In this document: one piece after another, positions 26,834 to 36,218 of the stretch | How positions within the stretch are numbered: the first letter of the stretch is position 1 | Layout: each line of letters begins with the position of its first letter | Assembly: GCF_001426945.1 (NCBI RefSeq) | Contig: NZ_LMFS01000003.1 | Coordinates: 799,453-863,452, forward strand | From: Pseudolabrys sp. Root1462 | Lineage (GTDB): Bacteria > Pseudomonadota > Alphaproteobacteria > Rhizobiales > Xanthobacteraceae | Direction of reading: 5' to 3' | Length of the DNA stretch: 64,000 bases | Notes under the pieces: model-generated | What the model was told of the DNA's origin: nothing | Database searches by the model: none | The model's input: the letters and a program-made list of their open reading frames with translations, nothing else | Program-made: the position numbers and the translations under genes

Positions 26834-29515
26834 ATGACGATCCGCAATCTCGACAAATTGTTCCGGCCGGCCTCGGTCGCCATTATCGGCGCCACCGAGC
26901 GGCCGCACACGGTCGGCGCCGCGCTGATGCACAATGTACTGCAGGCGGGCTTCAAGGGGCCGATCTATCCGGTCAATCCCAAGGCCGGCACGCTTCACGG
27001 CCTGCCGGTGTTTGCCGATATCACCAGTCTGCCGACGGCGCCGGATCTCGCCGTCATCGCCACGCCGCCTGACAGCGTTCCCTCGCTGATCGCCGAGCTG
27101 GGCGCGCGCGGCACCCGCGGCGCGGTGGTGCTGACCGCCGGCTTCGGCGAAGGCGAAGTGTCGAAGGGCAAGGATCGCGCCGCGCGGTTACTCACCGAGG
27201 CGCGGCCTTATCTGTTGCGTGTCGTTGGGCCGAACTGTCTCGGCATTGCCGTGCCGGGCATCGGCCTCAACGCCACCTTTGCGCCGGCCGCGGCACTGCC
27301 TGGCAACATCGCGTTCCTGACGCAATCCGGCGCCATGGCGACCACGGTGATGGATTGGGCATTGCCCCGTGGCATCGGCTTTTCCGCGATCGTATCGATG
27401 GGTGACATGAGCGATGTCGATTTCGGCGATCTGCTCGATTACTTCGCGCTCGACGAGACGACGCAGGCGATCCTCATCTATGCCGAGGGCGTGACGCAGG
27501 CGCGCAAGTTCATGTCGGCCGCGCGCAAGGCGGCGCGTATCAAGCCGGTGATCGTGGTCAAGGGCGGCCGCGCCGCCGAAGGGGCCAAGGCCGCGTCGTC
27601 GCACACCGGCGCGCTGGCCGGCGCCGACAATATCTACGAGGCCGCCTTCCGCCGCGCCGGCATGCTGCGCGTCGATGAAGTCGAGGAACTGTTCGACGCC
27701 GCGACCACGCTGGCGCGCATGTCGTCGCAACGCGGCAAGCGGCTGGCGATCCTGACCAATGGCGGTGGTGCCGGCGTGCTGGCAACCGACCGCCTGATCA
27801 AGGAGGGCGGCACGCTCGCGGCGATTTCGCCGGCGACGATGAGCGCGCTCGACAAGGTGCTGCCGCCGACCTGGAGCCACGGCAACCCGGTCGACATCAT
27901 CGGCGATGCCGACGCCGCGCGCTATCGCAACGCCATCGACATCCTGATCAAGGACGACAGCAATGACGGCCTGCTGATCGCCTATTGTCCGACGGCGATC
28001 GCCTCTTCCGTAGACGCCGCCAAAGGCGTGGTCGATGCGCTGGCGCCGCTCGGCGCCCACAAGAACGTCTTCGTCTGCTGGATGGGCGAGGCGACGGTGC
28101 GCGAGAGCCGCGCCGAATTGATCGCGGCCAGGCTGCCTTATTACGAAACGCCGGAGCGCGCGGTGCGCGCCTTCATGCATCTGGTGCGCTACCACGAAAG
28201 CCAGTCACTGCTGCTGGAGACGCCGGCGGCGCTGGCGCCCAGCGCGCCGGAGCGCATGGCGCGGGCTCGCGACATCGTCGCCGCTACTCTGGCCGACGGC
28301 CGCGAATGGCTCGATCCCGCCGAGGTCGCGGCGTTTCTGTCCTGTTACGACATTCCGTTCGTCCGCACGCAGGCGGTAGCCGATGCCGCGGCGGCGGCGG
28401 CCTTCGCCGCCGAAGTCGAGCGGCCGATCGCGCTCAAGATTCGCTCGCGCGACATCATTCACAAGTCCGATGTCGGCGGCGTCGGGCTCAATCTGGTCGG
28501 CCGCGACGAAGTGCTCGGTGCCGCGAAGCGTATGATCGAGCGCGTGACCGCGGCGATGCCGAAGGCCCGGCTCGAAGGCTTCATTGTGCAGGAGATGATC
28601 GAGCGGCCGAATGCCATCGAACTGATCGCCGGCGTTACCACCGATCCGACGTTCGGCCCGGTGATCCTGTTCGGCCATGGCGGCACTGCGGCCGAGATCA
28701 TCAACGACCAGTCGCTCGAACTTCCCCCGCTCAACACCGCGCTCGCCCGCGCCCTGATCGGCCGCACCCGGATCGCCAAGCTGATGAAAGGGTACAGGGA
28801 CCGGCTGCCCTCCGATATCGATGGCGTCGTCGATGTGCTGGTGCAGCTCGGCCGCATCGTCGCCGATCATCCGCAGGTGACCGAACTCGATATCAATCCG
28901 CTGCTGTGCGATGCGGCGGGCGTGATCTCGGTCGATGGCCGGGTCCGCGTTCGCGCGGTCGCGGCAAGTGCCGACCGCATCGCCGATCGGCTGGCGATCC
29001 GGCCTTACCCCGACCGCTTCGAATCCGATCTCGCGGTCAACGGAAATGATACGTTTCGGGTGCGGCCGATCCGGCCGGAGGACGAGCCGGCGCTGACCCG
29101 CTTTGCCCGGGAGGTGGACGATCGCGATCTCTGGCATCCGTCCTTCGCCTCGTTGCGCGAGCGCACTCATGAGACCACCGCGCGGCTCAGCCAGATCGAC
29201 TACGACCGCGAGATGACCTTGGTGGCGTGGCAGGGCGACCGCGTCGCCGGGCTGGCGCGCGCCATCGCCGATCCGGATTTCGACCGCGCCGAATGCGCCG
29301 TCATCATCCGCGCCGATCTGCGCGAGCTCGGTCTGGCGACGAAGCTGCTCGGCAAGCTGACCGAGGTGATCGCCGCGCAGGGCGTGCGGACCGCGGTGCT
29401 GATCTATCCGGCGACGCTGCGGCAACTCGAGGCGATCAGCGCGGAGCTGGGCTTCGTTGCCTCGCCGGCGCCGGACGACGGGACGCGGATGGCGGCGGTC
29501 AAGAAACTCGTCTGA
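26834..29515 (+). CDS. Acyl-CoA ligase (NDP-forming type) / GNAT acetyltransferase, Pat-like
   Basis: 893 residues. Residues 1 to about 460 are the CoA-binding and ligase-like part of NDP-forming acetyl-CoA synthetases (RPASVAIIGATERP, VVGPNCLGIAVPG, and the phospho-His motif ASSHTGALAG with His 257). Residues about 480-700 are an ATP-grasp domain (ALKIRSRDIIHKSDVGGVGLNL). The last 170 residues are a GNAT domain (FRVRPIRPEDEPALTRFARE, then RELGLATKLLGKL). This is the layout of protein lysine acetyltransferases Pat/YfiQ/PatZ, which regulate acetyl-CoA synthetase and other enzymes. In bacterial Pat the ligase part is usually regulatory; here the His is retained, so ligase activity is not excluded. 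Confidence 0.9.
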   Translation: MTIRNLDKLFRPASVAIIGATERPHTVGAALMHNVLQAGFKGPIYPVNPKAGTLHGLPVFADITSLPTAPDLAVIATPPDSVPSLIAELGARGTRGAVVLTAGFGEGEVSKGKDRAARLLTEARPYLLRVVGPNCLGIAVPGIGLNATFAPAAALPGNIAFLTQSGAMATTVMDWALPRGIGFSAIVSMGDMSDVDFGDLLDYFALDETTQAILIYAEGVTQARKFMSAARKAARIKPVIVVKGGRAAEGAKAASSHTGALAGADNIYEAAFRRAGMLRVDEVEELFDAATTLARMSSQRGKRLAILTNGGGAGVLATDRLIKEGGTLAAISPATMSALDKVLPPTWSHGNPVDIIGDADAARYRNAIDILIKDDSNDGLLIAYCPTAIASSVDAAKGVVDALAPLGAHKNVFVCWMGEATVRESRAELIAARLPYYETPERAVRAFMHLVRYHESQSLLLETPAALAPSAPERMARARDIVAATLADGREWLDPAEVAAFLSCYDIPFVRTQAVADAAAAAAFAAEVERPIALKIRSRDIIHKSDVGGVGLNLVGRDEVLGAAKRMIERVTAAMPKARLEGFIVQEMIERPNAIELIAGVTTDPTFGPVILFGHGGTAAEIINDQSLELPPLNTALARALIGRTRIAKLMKGYRDRLPSDIDGVVDVLVQLGRIVADHPQVTELDINPLLCDAAGVISVDGRVRVRAVAASADRIADRLAIRPYPDRFESDLAVNGNDTFRVRPIRPEDEPALTRFAREVDDRDLWHPSFASLRERTHETTARLSQIDYDREMTLVAWQGDRVAGLARAIADPDFDRAECAVIIRADLRELGLATKLLGKLTEVIAAQGVRTAVLIYPATLRQLEAISAELGFVASPAPDDGTRMAAVKKLV

Positions 29516-29625
29516 CGCATGTCGCGGATGCATATCGCGGATGACGCCGGGCGCGGCGATTGTCCTTGCATTTGAGGACCATTGCGGTGTTATCGCCGCC
29601 GTCATCAATTCAGGCGCAGGCAGCA

Positions 29626-30510
29626 ATGACCGATAAAACGGATGCGATTTCACGCGGCGCGACGGCGCGGCGCCTTGGCCCCGATTTCCGCTGGCCCGGC
29701 GGTCGCCGCGTCGCGGTGGTGTTCAACGTCGCCTTTGAAGGCTGGTCCGATGGCAAGCCGCCCGGCATCGGCCCGATGGGCAATCCGCTGCCCGCCGGTG
29801 CCTTCGACACCAATTCTCTGTCCTGGGGCAGCTACGGCGTCGAGCGCGGCGTCGAGAACCTGCTCGACGTCCTCAAGCGCACAAAGACCAAGGCGAGTGT
29901 CATGACCAGCGGCGTGTTCGCCGAGCGCGCGCCGCATCACGTCAAGCGCATCGCCGACGAAGGCCACGAGATCGTGCCGCATTGCTGGGCGCAGGATATC
30001 ATCCCGGCGGCGCTGACGCCCGAGCAGGTCCGCGCCGATATCGAGAAAACGACGCAGGCGCTCGCGCAGGTTTCCGGCGTCAAGCCGCGCGGCTGGATCA
30101 GCCCGCGCGGCACGCCGCACGCCGACAGCGCCCGTTTCCTCGCTGACGCGGGATACACCTGGCAGGGCGACGTGTTCGACGACGACAAGCCTTATGTGCA
30201 GAGGTTCGCCGACGGCAAGTCGCTCACCGCGATCCCGCTGACCATGGAGATCAACGATCTGCCGCACGCCATGCGCTTTGGCCGCTCGCCGCGTCAGTTC
30301 ATCGAATTGTTCGACGACTACGTCGGCGCCGTGACGCGCGGCGGCCACCACACCATCATGGTCGATGTCACCGCCCATACGCATGTCTATGGCCGCGTCA
30401 GCGGCGCGTGGGCTTACGAAGCGATCGCCGAAAAGGCTGCCAAGCTCGGCAATGTCTGGGTGGCGACGCGCGCCGAGATCGACGACCACGTCCGCAAGTC
30501 CGTCGGCTGA
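29626..30510 (+). CDS. Polysaccharide-deacetylase-family (NodB fold) enzyme
   Basis: 294 residues, cytosolic as no signal peptide is present at the chosen ATG (29626, with AGGCAGCA upstream; a longer frame adds 22 residues). The fold is recognisable from RRVAVVFNVAFEGWS, ASVMTSGVFAERAPHHVKRIADEGHEIVPHCWAQD and RGWISPRGTPHADSARFLADAGY. The first Asp of the classical metal triad is replaced (FNVAFEGWS), as in PuuE-like allantoinases and related hydrolases, so it probably acts on a small cyclic amide or similar compound rather than chitin. It converges on the TRAP operon. Confidence 0.78.
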   Translation: MTDKTDAISRGATARRLGPDFRWPGGRRVAVVFNVAFEGWSDGKPPGIGPMGNPLPAGAFDTNSLSWGSYGVERGVENLLDVLKRTKTKASVMTSGVFAERAPHHVKRIADEGHEIVPHCWAQDIIPAALTPEQVRADIEKTTQALAQVSGVKPRGWISPRGTPHADSARFLADAGYTWQGDVFDDDKPYVQRFADGKSLTAIPLTMEINDLPHAMRFGRSPRQFIELFDDYVGAVTRGGHHTIMVDVTAHTHVYGRVSGAWAYEAIAEKAAKLGNVWVATRAEIDDHVRKSVG

Positions 30511-30531
30511 ATTGAGGTTTAGCCGGCGCGG

Positions 30532-31839
30532 CTAATGGAGCTGCGCCGGCAACCACAGCACGATCTGCGGAAACGCGACCATCAGCACGATCAGGAGCAG
30601 CGGCGCGATCAGGAACGGCGCCGAGCCCTTGTAGATGTCGAGGATGTCGATGTCCTTGGTCACCGCGTTGATGGCGAACAGGTTCATGCCCATCGGTGGA
30701 TGGATGAGGCCGACCTCGATCAGGATGACCAGCAGCACGCCGAACCAGATCGGATCGAAGCCGAAGGACAGAACCAGCGGCAGCGTGATCGGCACCGTGA
30801 TCAACAGCATGCCGATGCCTTCGAGGAAGGCACCCATCACGATGTAGAGCACGCAAACCGCGGTGATGACGCCGATGGCGCCGAGCCCGGCGCTCTTGAC
30901 CGCGCCGATCAACTGGTTGGACACACCGGTCTGCACGACAAAATATGAGAACACCGCCGAGGCGATGACGATGAAGATCAGGCTCGACACCAGCCGGATC
31001 GTCTCGGAGAAGCAGCCGACGGTATCGCTAAGGGTGTGCCGGCGCAGCGCGAGACCGAGCGCGATGGCGCCGACCGCGCCGATGGCGGCGGCCTCCGTCG
31101 GCGTGAACCAGCCGAGATAAATGCCGCCGAGCGTCACCGCGAACAGCGCGATGACGTGCCAGATACGGGCGAAGGAGCGCAATAAGGTGTCGTCCTCGCG
31201 GCCCGATGTCTTCGGCTCAGGCCGGTCGCCGGCGAGCCAGCGATAATAGATCAGCGCCGTGACGATGTAGAGCACTGTCAGGATGATGCCGGGCAGCAGC
31301 GCCGCCATGAACAGCTTGGCGACCGACTGCTGCGCGATGATGGCGTAGATCATCAGGATCAGCGACGGCGGAATGAGAATGCCGAGCGTGCCGCCGGCGG
31401 CGACAGCGCCTGCCGCGAGTTGCGGCGGATATTTGGCGCGCAGCATTTCCGGGATCGACACCTTGCTCATGGTCAGTGCGGTCGCGACCGACGAGCCGCA
31501 AACCGCGCCGAACATTGCCGAAGCGAAGATCGAAGCGATCGCCAGCGAGCCGCGCATGCCGCGGAACAGGACGCGTCCTGCCTGGAACAGGTCGGATGAC
31601 AGGCCGGCGCTCGCTGCGACCGCACCCATCAGCGTGAACAAAGGCACGACAGACAAGGTGTAGCCCGAGGCGAATTCGGCCGGCACGCCGCCGAGCATCA
31701 GGTTGGCGCGGGCAAAACCGTCGATTGCGGCATAGCCGAAGTATCCGGTCAGGCCGAGCGCCACAGCGACCGGAATGCGCAACAGGATCAGTGCGACCAG
31801 ACCGGCAAGGCCGATGAAACCGATGGCGGTCGCGGTCAT
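30532..31839 (-). CDS. dctM: TRAP transporter large permease (DctM type)
   Basis: 435 residues, about 12 hydrophobic segments. It has the family features AVCGSSVATALTMSKVSIPEML, GTLGILIPPSLILMIYAI, GWFTPTEAAAIGAVGA and LIHPPMGMNLFAIN. It forms the Na+-coupled channel for the solute bound by DctP. The ATG at 31839 overlaps the dctQ stop as ATGA; the frame extends about 108 codons upstream but that part is out-of-frame dctQ. Last gene of the operon monooxygenase - dctP - dctQ - dctM. Confidence 0.93.
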   Translation of the reverse strand: MTATAIGFIGLAGLVALILLRIPVAVALGLTGYFGYAAIDGFARANLMLGGVPAEFASGYTLSVVPLFTLMGAVAASAGLSSDLFQAGRVLFRGMRGSLAIASIFASAMFGAVCGSSVATALTMSKVSIPEMLRAKYPPQLAAGAVAAGGTLGILIPPSLILMIYAIIAQQSVAKLFMAALLPGIILTVLYIVTALIYYRWLAGDRPEPKTSGREDDTLLRSFARIWHVIALFAVTLGGIYLGWFTPTEAAAIGAVGAIALGLALRRHTLSDTVGCFSETIRLVSSLIFIVIASAVFSYFVVQTGVSNQLIGAVKSAGLGAIGVITAVCVLYIVMGAFLEGIGMLLITVPITLPLVLSFGFDPIWFGVLLVILIEVGLIHPPMGMNLFAINAVTKDIDILDIYKGSAPFLIAPLLLIVLMVAFPQIVLWLPAQLH

Positions 31840-32327
31840 GCGCGGACCGCCGTTTGCGCCCGGACTGTGCGGATCAGGACGACGGCCGTCGTCGCCATCG
31901 CGGCGACAAGGCAGAACAGCACCAGCGCAAACAATGGGTAGAGTGGAAAGCCAGTGTCGGGTTTGATGTCGCCGAACTGCCAGGTGTCGGTCAGCGGCCG
32001 CGTGACGTTGATCGCCAGCAGGCCCATGAAGCCGATGGTGGCGATCAGCCCCAACGCCTTCAACGCCTCGAGCAGCCGCGGCGGCACCAGCGTGTCGATG
32101 ATATCGACGCGGATCTGTTCGTCGCGGAGGCAGACCTCCGGCAGGCCGAGAAAGGCGCTGCACAGCATCATCATCTCGACAATGTCGACCGCACCCGACA
32201 GCGGGGCGCGGAATAGCGCGCGGGCGGCGATATCATAGTCCGTCGTGACCATCATCACCGCCAGCGCGACCGCGCCGAGCGCAGTGCAGGCTCTCGCCAG
32301 CCGTTCCAGCCCGCGCTCGACCGTCAT
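31836..32327 (-). CDS. dctQ: TRAP transporter small permease (DctQ type)
   Basis: 163 residues with four predicted membrane segments (ALGAVALAVMMVTT, VEMMMLCSAFLGLPEV, LIATIGFMGLLAIN and LFALVLFCLVAAMAT). The length and placement between dctP (1-bp gap) and dctM (ATGA overlap) identify it as the small membrane subunit. The sequence LSGAVDIVEMMMLCSAFLGLPE is typical of the family. Confidence 0.9.
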   Translation of the reverse strand: MTVERGLERLARACTALGAVALAVMMVTTDYDIAARALFRAPLSGAVDIVEMMMLCSAFLGLPEVCLRDEQIRVDIIDTLVPPRLLEALKALGLIATIGFMGLLAINVTRPLTDTWQFGDIKPDTGFPLYPLFALVLFCLVAAMATTAVVLIRTVRAQTAVRA

Positions 32328-32328
32328 G

Positions 32329-33357
32329 TCAGACCTTTGCGACCATGCCGCGGGCCTTGGCCAGCAGCGCGCCGGCCTTCAGGCCCTTGGCTTCGAGCGC
32401 CGCGACCTGTTCGTTGGTCGGTACGTCGGCGAGCTTCTTGAACGGCTCGGCGGCCGCGCCGTCGATCGTGATGATCTCGACACCGGCCTTCTCGAACGCC
32501 TTGCGGCCGTCGGCCTCGGCTGCGTCATAGAGGCCGCCAACGCGGCGGCCGCCTTCGGGCCCGGTGGTGTCGGCGATCAGCTTGTTGAGGTCCTTCGGCA
32601 GCTTCTTCATCACGTCCGCATTCGCGACCAGTGCGAAGAAGCCGGCCGAGTCGCCCATCACCGACACTTTCTTCGACGCTTCCTGCAACTGGAAGGCCTT
32701 GCCGCCTTCGAAGTTGAAGATGGCGCCGTCGACCACGCCCTTGGCGATGGCGTCGGAAACTTCTGCCGGCGCGATGGTGGTCGGTGCCGCGCCCCAGGCG
32801 CGCAGATGCGATGCCATCGTCGTCGAGGTCGGACGGATCTTCAGGCCTTTGACGTCGTCGGGTGTCTTGACGAGCTTGTCGCGCATGAAGAAGCCCATCG
32901 ACGACGTCACGACGGCATAGAGCATCTCGGTGCCGGCATATTCGGCGGCGAGGTCTTCGCGCAGGTTGGTGCCGATGGCCGAGGCCTCGGCCGACGTGAT
33001 CGACTTGCCGCCGTTGGTGAACAGGAAGGGCGCGCCGAGGACTTCGGTGAGCGGGAAGCGGCCCGGCACCAACGCGGTGAAGAAGAACGAGAAGTCCGAG
33101 ACGCCGGTGCGGGCGAGGTCGAACTGCCGCGGCGGCGGGCCCATCTGACCGGCGGGGAACACCTCGATGTCGAGTTCGCCGTTGCTCTTCTGGCGCATCT
33201 CGTCGGCCCAGCGCTTGAGCTCGGTGTTGATCTGATGCTGCGGCGGCAGATAGTGCGACAGCTTGAGCTTCACTGGCGCGGCGCGCAGGACGGCCGGCAT
33301 GGCGATGACGGCAGCACCGGCGGCGGCGGTGCCGAGCAATTGGCGGCGTGAGATCAT
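32329..33357 (-). CDS. dctP: TRAP transporter solute-binding protein (DctP type)
   Basis: 342-residue periplasmic binding protein. The signal peptide begins ISRRQLLGTAAAGAAVIAMP, a twin-arginine-like motif (S-R-R-x-L-L) with an Ala-x-Ala site near residue 26, so Tat export is possible. The mature part has LKLSHYLPPQHQINTELKRW and the conserved LKIRPTSTTMASHLRAWGAAP (the Arg that ion-pairs with a carboxylate ligand), so the ligand is probably an organic acid. The gene has a GGAGG ribosome site and starts 11 bp after the monooxygenase stop. Confidence 0.92.
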   Translation of the reverse strand: MISRRQLLGTAAAGAAVIAMPAVLRAAPVKLKLSHYLPPQHQINTELKRWADEMRQKSNGELDIEVFPAGQMGPPPRQFDLARTGVSDFSFFFTALVPGRFPLTEVLGAPFLFTNGGKSITSAEASAIGTNLREDLAAEYAGTEMLYAVVTSSMGFFMRDKLVKTPDDVKGLKIRPTSTTMASHLRAWGAAPTTIAPAEVSDAIAKGVVDGAIFNFEGGKAFQLQEASKKVSVMGDSAGFFALVANADVMKKLPKDLNKLIADTTGPEGGRRVGGLYDAAEADGRKAFEKAGVEIITIDGAAAEPFKKLADVPTNEQVAALEAKGLKAGALLAKARGMVAKV

Positions 33358-33368
33358 GATATCCTCCC

Positions 33369-35024
33369 TTAGGCGTTGTGTCGGCGCTCCAGCGGAGACG
33401 CTCGTTGTTCGTTCTTGGTCGTGACGCCGCGCGCCATGGTTAGCACAACGGCGAAATCATCGAGTGAATCGCCGCGCCAGGCAATATGCTGGTCGGGACG
33501 AATGAGCGCGAAGCGGGCACCGTAGAGCGCGCGCAACCGCGGCTCATCCGGATTTGCGACGGCGAACGGAATGCCTTGCCGCTTCGCTTCGGCCGTCGCC
33601 GCCGCGAGTTCCTGCGGCATCGCCTCTGCGGTGGCCAGCAAGGTGAAGCCGTGGCCGAACAGGTCATAGACCGACTTGTCGTCGGCGAGCCAGGCATGCG
33701 GCGCGCGTTCGCCGGGATAGCCGCTCGGCCGCAACTGGACGACGTCGGGCTGCGGCGGCGCCTTGTCCTCTCGCGCGACGATCGGCGAGCCGGCATAGCT
33801 GTAGCCGAGCACGAGGCCGAGCGAGCGGAATTCCGGCGTCTTGGAGCGTTCGACGGCGCGGCCGGCCTGCTGCCGCGCCGCTTCGCCGCGTTCGCTGTCC
33901 TCCAGAAGCTCGGGCGCGGAAAACTGCCCGCTGAGCGAAGCGAGGTTCTCGGTCGCGGAATCGAGCACGCGCTGGTGCACCGGCTTGCGTTCGATCTCAT
34001 AAGTATCGAGCAGCCCCGGCCCGCCCCAGCCTTGCAGCGTCGCGGCGAGCTTCCAGCCGAGATCGACGGCGTCGCCGATGCCGAAATTCATGCCGTGGCC
34101 GCCGAACGGCGAATGCAGGTGGCAGGCATCGCCGGCGAGATAAACGCGGCCCTCGCCGTAACGGTCGGCGAGCAGCCGGTGCGCGGTCCACAGGTCCTTG
34201 GCCAGCACGGTGTAGTCGTAGCGGTCGCCGAGCACGTGGCGAATTTCGTTGTGCACCTGGGCGTCGTCGCCCGGGCCCCCGGCCTTCGGGCTTGGATTGA
34301 AGAACCAGGTGTCGTCGCGATCCATTGGTCCGACGATGCAGGGCGCGGCGGGATCGACCAGCCAGTGCATCAGTGCCGGCTCCAGCCGCGGATCGGCGTT
34401 CAGCCCCGGCACTTTCAGGATCAGGGTGACGAAGGACGCGATCGAGGATTGGCCCTGCATGGCGATGCCGAGCTGGGCGCGCACCGGCGAGCGGCCGCCA
34501 TCGGCACCGACCAGATAGCGGGCGCGGATCGTCACGGTCTTGCCGCCGTCGAGATCGGAGATGTTGGTGGTGACGCCGTCAGCGTCCTGGGTGAAATCGA
34601 TGAAGCGGTGCTTGAGCTTCACCGTCGCCTGGCGGCTGACATGATCGAGCAGCACCTTCTCGATGACGTATTGCGGGATCCACTCGGCGTTTTCCGAGAA
34701 CCGGTCGTCGCGCTGGCGCGCCGCACAGAACGAATTGTCGAACAGCCAGATGTCGCCGCCGAACAGCGAGGTGGCGAAGCGCACGCGGCGTGGCACTTCA
34801 GGCGGGATCGGCGACAGATTGCGCAGGTGCTTCGACAGGCCCCAGCGCCGCATATGCTCCATGGTGCGGACATTGGTGGTCTTGGCGCGCGGCTGCACGC
34901 CGACGCGCTCGTTCTGTTCGACCACGATGACCGAGACGCCGCGCATGGTGAGCTCGGTTGCCAGCGAGAGCCCGGCTGGCCCCGCGCCGACGACCAGCAC
35001 GTCGGTGTCGAAATTCGCCGCCAT
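33369..35024 (-). CDS. FAD-dependent aromatic-ring monooxygenase
   Basis: 551 residues, class A flavin hydroxylase of the PheA/TfdB/MhpA type. FAD-binding GAGPAGLSLATELTMRG is at residues 12-28, the DG motif is LVGADGGRSPVRAQLGI and the second FAD motif is YLAGDACHLHSPFGGHGMNFG. The C-terminal third is thioredoxin-like, as in phenol hydroxylases. The ATG at 35024 has GGAGG six bases upstream; a longer frame would add 36 low-complexity residues. It is the first gene of the TRAP operon and diverges from a LysR gene, so it probably acts on the imported substrate. The exact aromatic is unknown. Confidence 0.88.
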   Translation of the reverse strand: MAANFDTDVLVVGAGPAGLSLATELTMRGVSVIVVEQNERVGVQPRAKTTNVRTMEHMRRWGLSKHLRNLSPIPPEVPRRVRFATSLFGGDIWLFDNSFCAARQRDDRFSENAEWIPQYVIEKVLLDHVSRQATVKLKHRFIDFTQDADGVTTNISDLDGGKTVTIRARYLVGADGGRSPVRAQLGIAMQGQSSIASFVTLILKVPGLNADPRLEPALMHWLVDPAAPCIVGPMDRDDTWFFNPSPKAGGPGDDAQVHNEIRHVLGDRYDYTVLAKDLWTAHRLLADRYGEGRVYLAGDACHLHSPFGGHGMNFGIGDAVDLGWKLAATLQGWGGPGLLDTYEIERKPVHQRVLDSATENLASLSGQFSAPELLEDSERGEAARQQAGRAVERSKTPEFRSLGLVLGYSYAGSPIVAREDKAPPQPDVVQLRPSGYPGERAPHAWLADDKSVYDLFGHGFTLLATAEAMPQELAAATAEAKRQGIPFAVANPDEPRLRALYGARFALIRPDQHIAWRGDSLDDFAVVLTMARGVTTKNEQRASPLERRHNA

Positions 35025-35208
35025 CAAACGCCTCCGCCCGGGCGGGGAGGCCACGGCAACCCCGGGGGCCGAGCAGGCCGCCTCTCCAGGGTCTTCACGT
35101 TCCGTCCCGCAGGTATGTTGTCTCGTTGGCACAAGCGATACCGCTGGACAGGGATCACGGATAGATGTTCGATATGCTCGAGTGATACCTGTCTGTTATC
35201 GGTGGTCC

Positions 35209-36111
35209 GTGAAGCTCAACCAACTCCGCGACATCGTCGCCGTCGCCGAACGCGGCAGCCTGCGGGCCGCGGCGCGGCATCTGGCCGTGGCGCAGCCGGC
35301 GCTGACCCGCAGCGTCCGCGATCTCGAGCGCGAACTCGGCGCGCCTTTGTTCGAGCGCCGCGCCCGCGGCATGAGCCTGACCGCGATGGGCGTCGCCTTC
35401 GTGCGCCGCGCCAACGCGGTGCTCAGCGAAGTGCGCCGCGCCCGCGAGGAAGTCGAACAGCTGCACGGCGGCACGCGCGGCGAGGTCGTCGCCGGTTTGT
35501 CGATGGTGGCGCTGATTGCGCTGCTGCCAAAGGCCCTGTCGCTGTTTCGCGCGCGCTATCCCAACGTGCAGCTCCATCTGATCGAAGGCTGGTATCCGAC
35601 GCTGGAAAACGCGCTGAAGGACGGCAGCATGGACTTCTACGTCGGTCCCGAGCCGGTGCAGGCGCCGCCATCGGACCTCGTGCAGGAATTGCTGTTCGAG
35701 AACGTGCGCATCGTGCTGGCGCGCAAGGGCCACCCGCTCAATCACGCCCGCTCGCTGCGCCAGTTGATCGATGCCGAATGGGCGACCACGTCGGTCACGT
35801 TCAAGGCGGAAGAAGAATTCAGCGAGTTGTTCAGCCGTTTCGATCTGCCGGCACCGAAGCTGGCGCTGCGCAGCCAGTCGGCATTGACCTTGATGACGTC
35901 GCTCGCGGCCTCGGATTTGCTGGCGATGGTGCCGATCCAGTGGATCCAGTCGCCCTGGGTCGGCGATCAGCTCGCCCGCATTCCGATCCGCGAGACCTTG
36001 CGGGCGCCGTCGATCGTCACGATCCGCCGCGCCGGTCTGCCGTTGACGCCGGCGGCGGAGTACCTGCTCGATCTGATGCGGCGCAACGTGCCGCGGCCCG
36101 GCCGCCGGTAG
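35209..36111 (+). CDS. LysR-family transcriptional regulator
   Basis: 300 residues. The N-terminal winged helix-turn-helix reads LNQLRDIVAVAERGSLRAAARHLAVAQPALTRSVRDLERELG, followed by a PBP-like effector domain (GEVVAGLSMVALIALLPKALSLFR). The start is a GTG at 35209, near GGTGG. It is divergent from the monooxygenase-TRAP operon across 184 bp, the classical layout for a LysR activator of that operon, and may also drive the aldolase gene downstream on its own strand. Confidence 0.9.
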   Translation: MKLNQLRDIVAVAERGSLRAAARHLAVAQPALTRSVRDLERELGAPLFERRARGMSLTAMGVAFVRRANAVLSEVRRAREEVEQLHGGTRGEVVAGLSMVALIALLPKALSLFRARYPNVQLHLIEGWYPTLENALKDGSMDFYVGPEPVQAPPSDLVQELLFENVRIVLARKGHPLNHARSLRQLIDAEWATTSVTFKAEEEFSELFSRFDLPAPKLALRSQSALTLMTSLAASDLLAMVPIQWIQSPWVGDQLARIPIRETLRAPSIVTIRRAGLPLTPAAEYLLDLMRRNVPRPGRR

Positions 36112-36218
36112 GCCCAATCATTGGCAAGACGCGCCGACATCTGTATCTGAGGGCGCCGCAAGCACGGTGAACCGGACCGGCCTGTCGCCGGGTCGGAAGA
36201 ATAAGGATGAAGTAAGCC

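Noticed and set aside
35025..35208. LysR binding site (T-N11-A) in the divergent gap
   Set aside because: Several weak candidates such as GATACC near 35139 and GTGATACC near 35182, but none clearly symmetrical.
33486..36170. 894-residue plus-strand frame across the monooxygenase and LysR genes
   Set aside because: Runs through two real genes in other frames and has no domain; low-complexity Arg/Ala composition.
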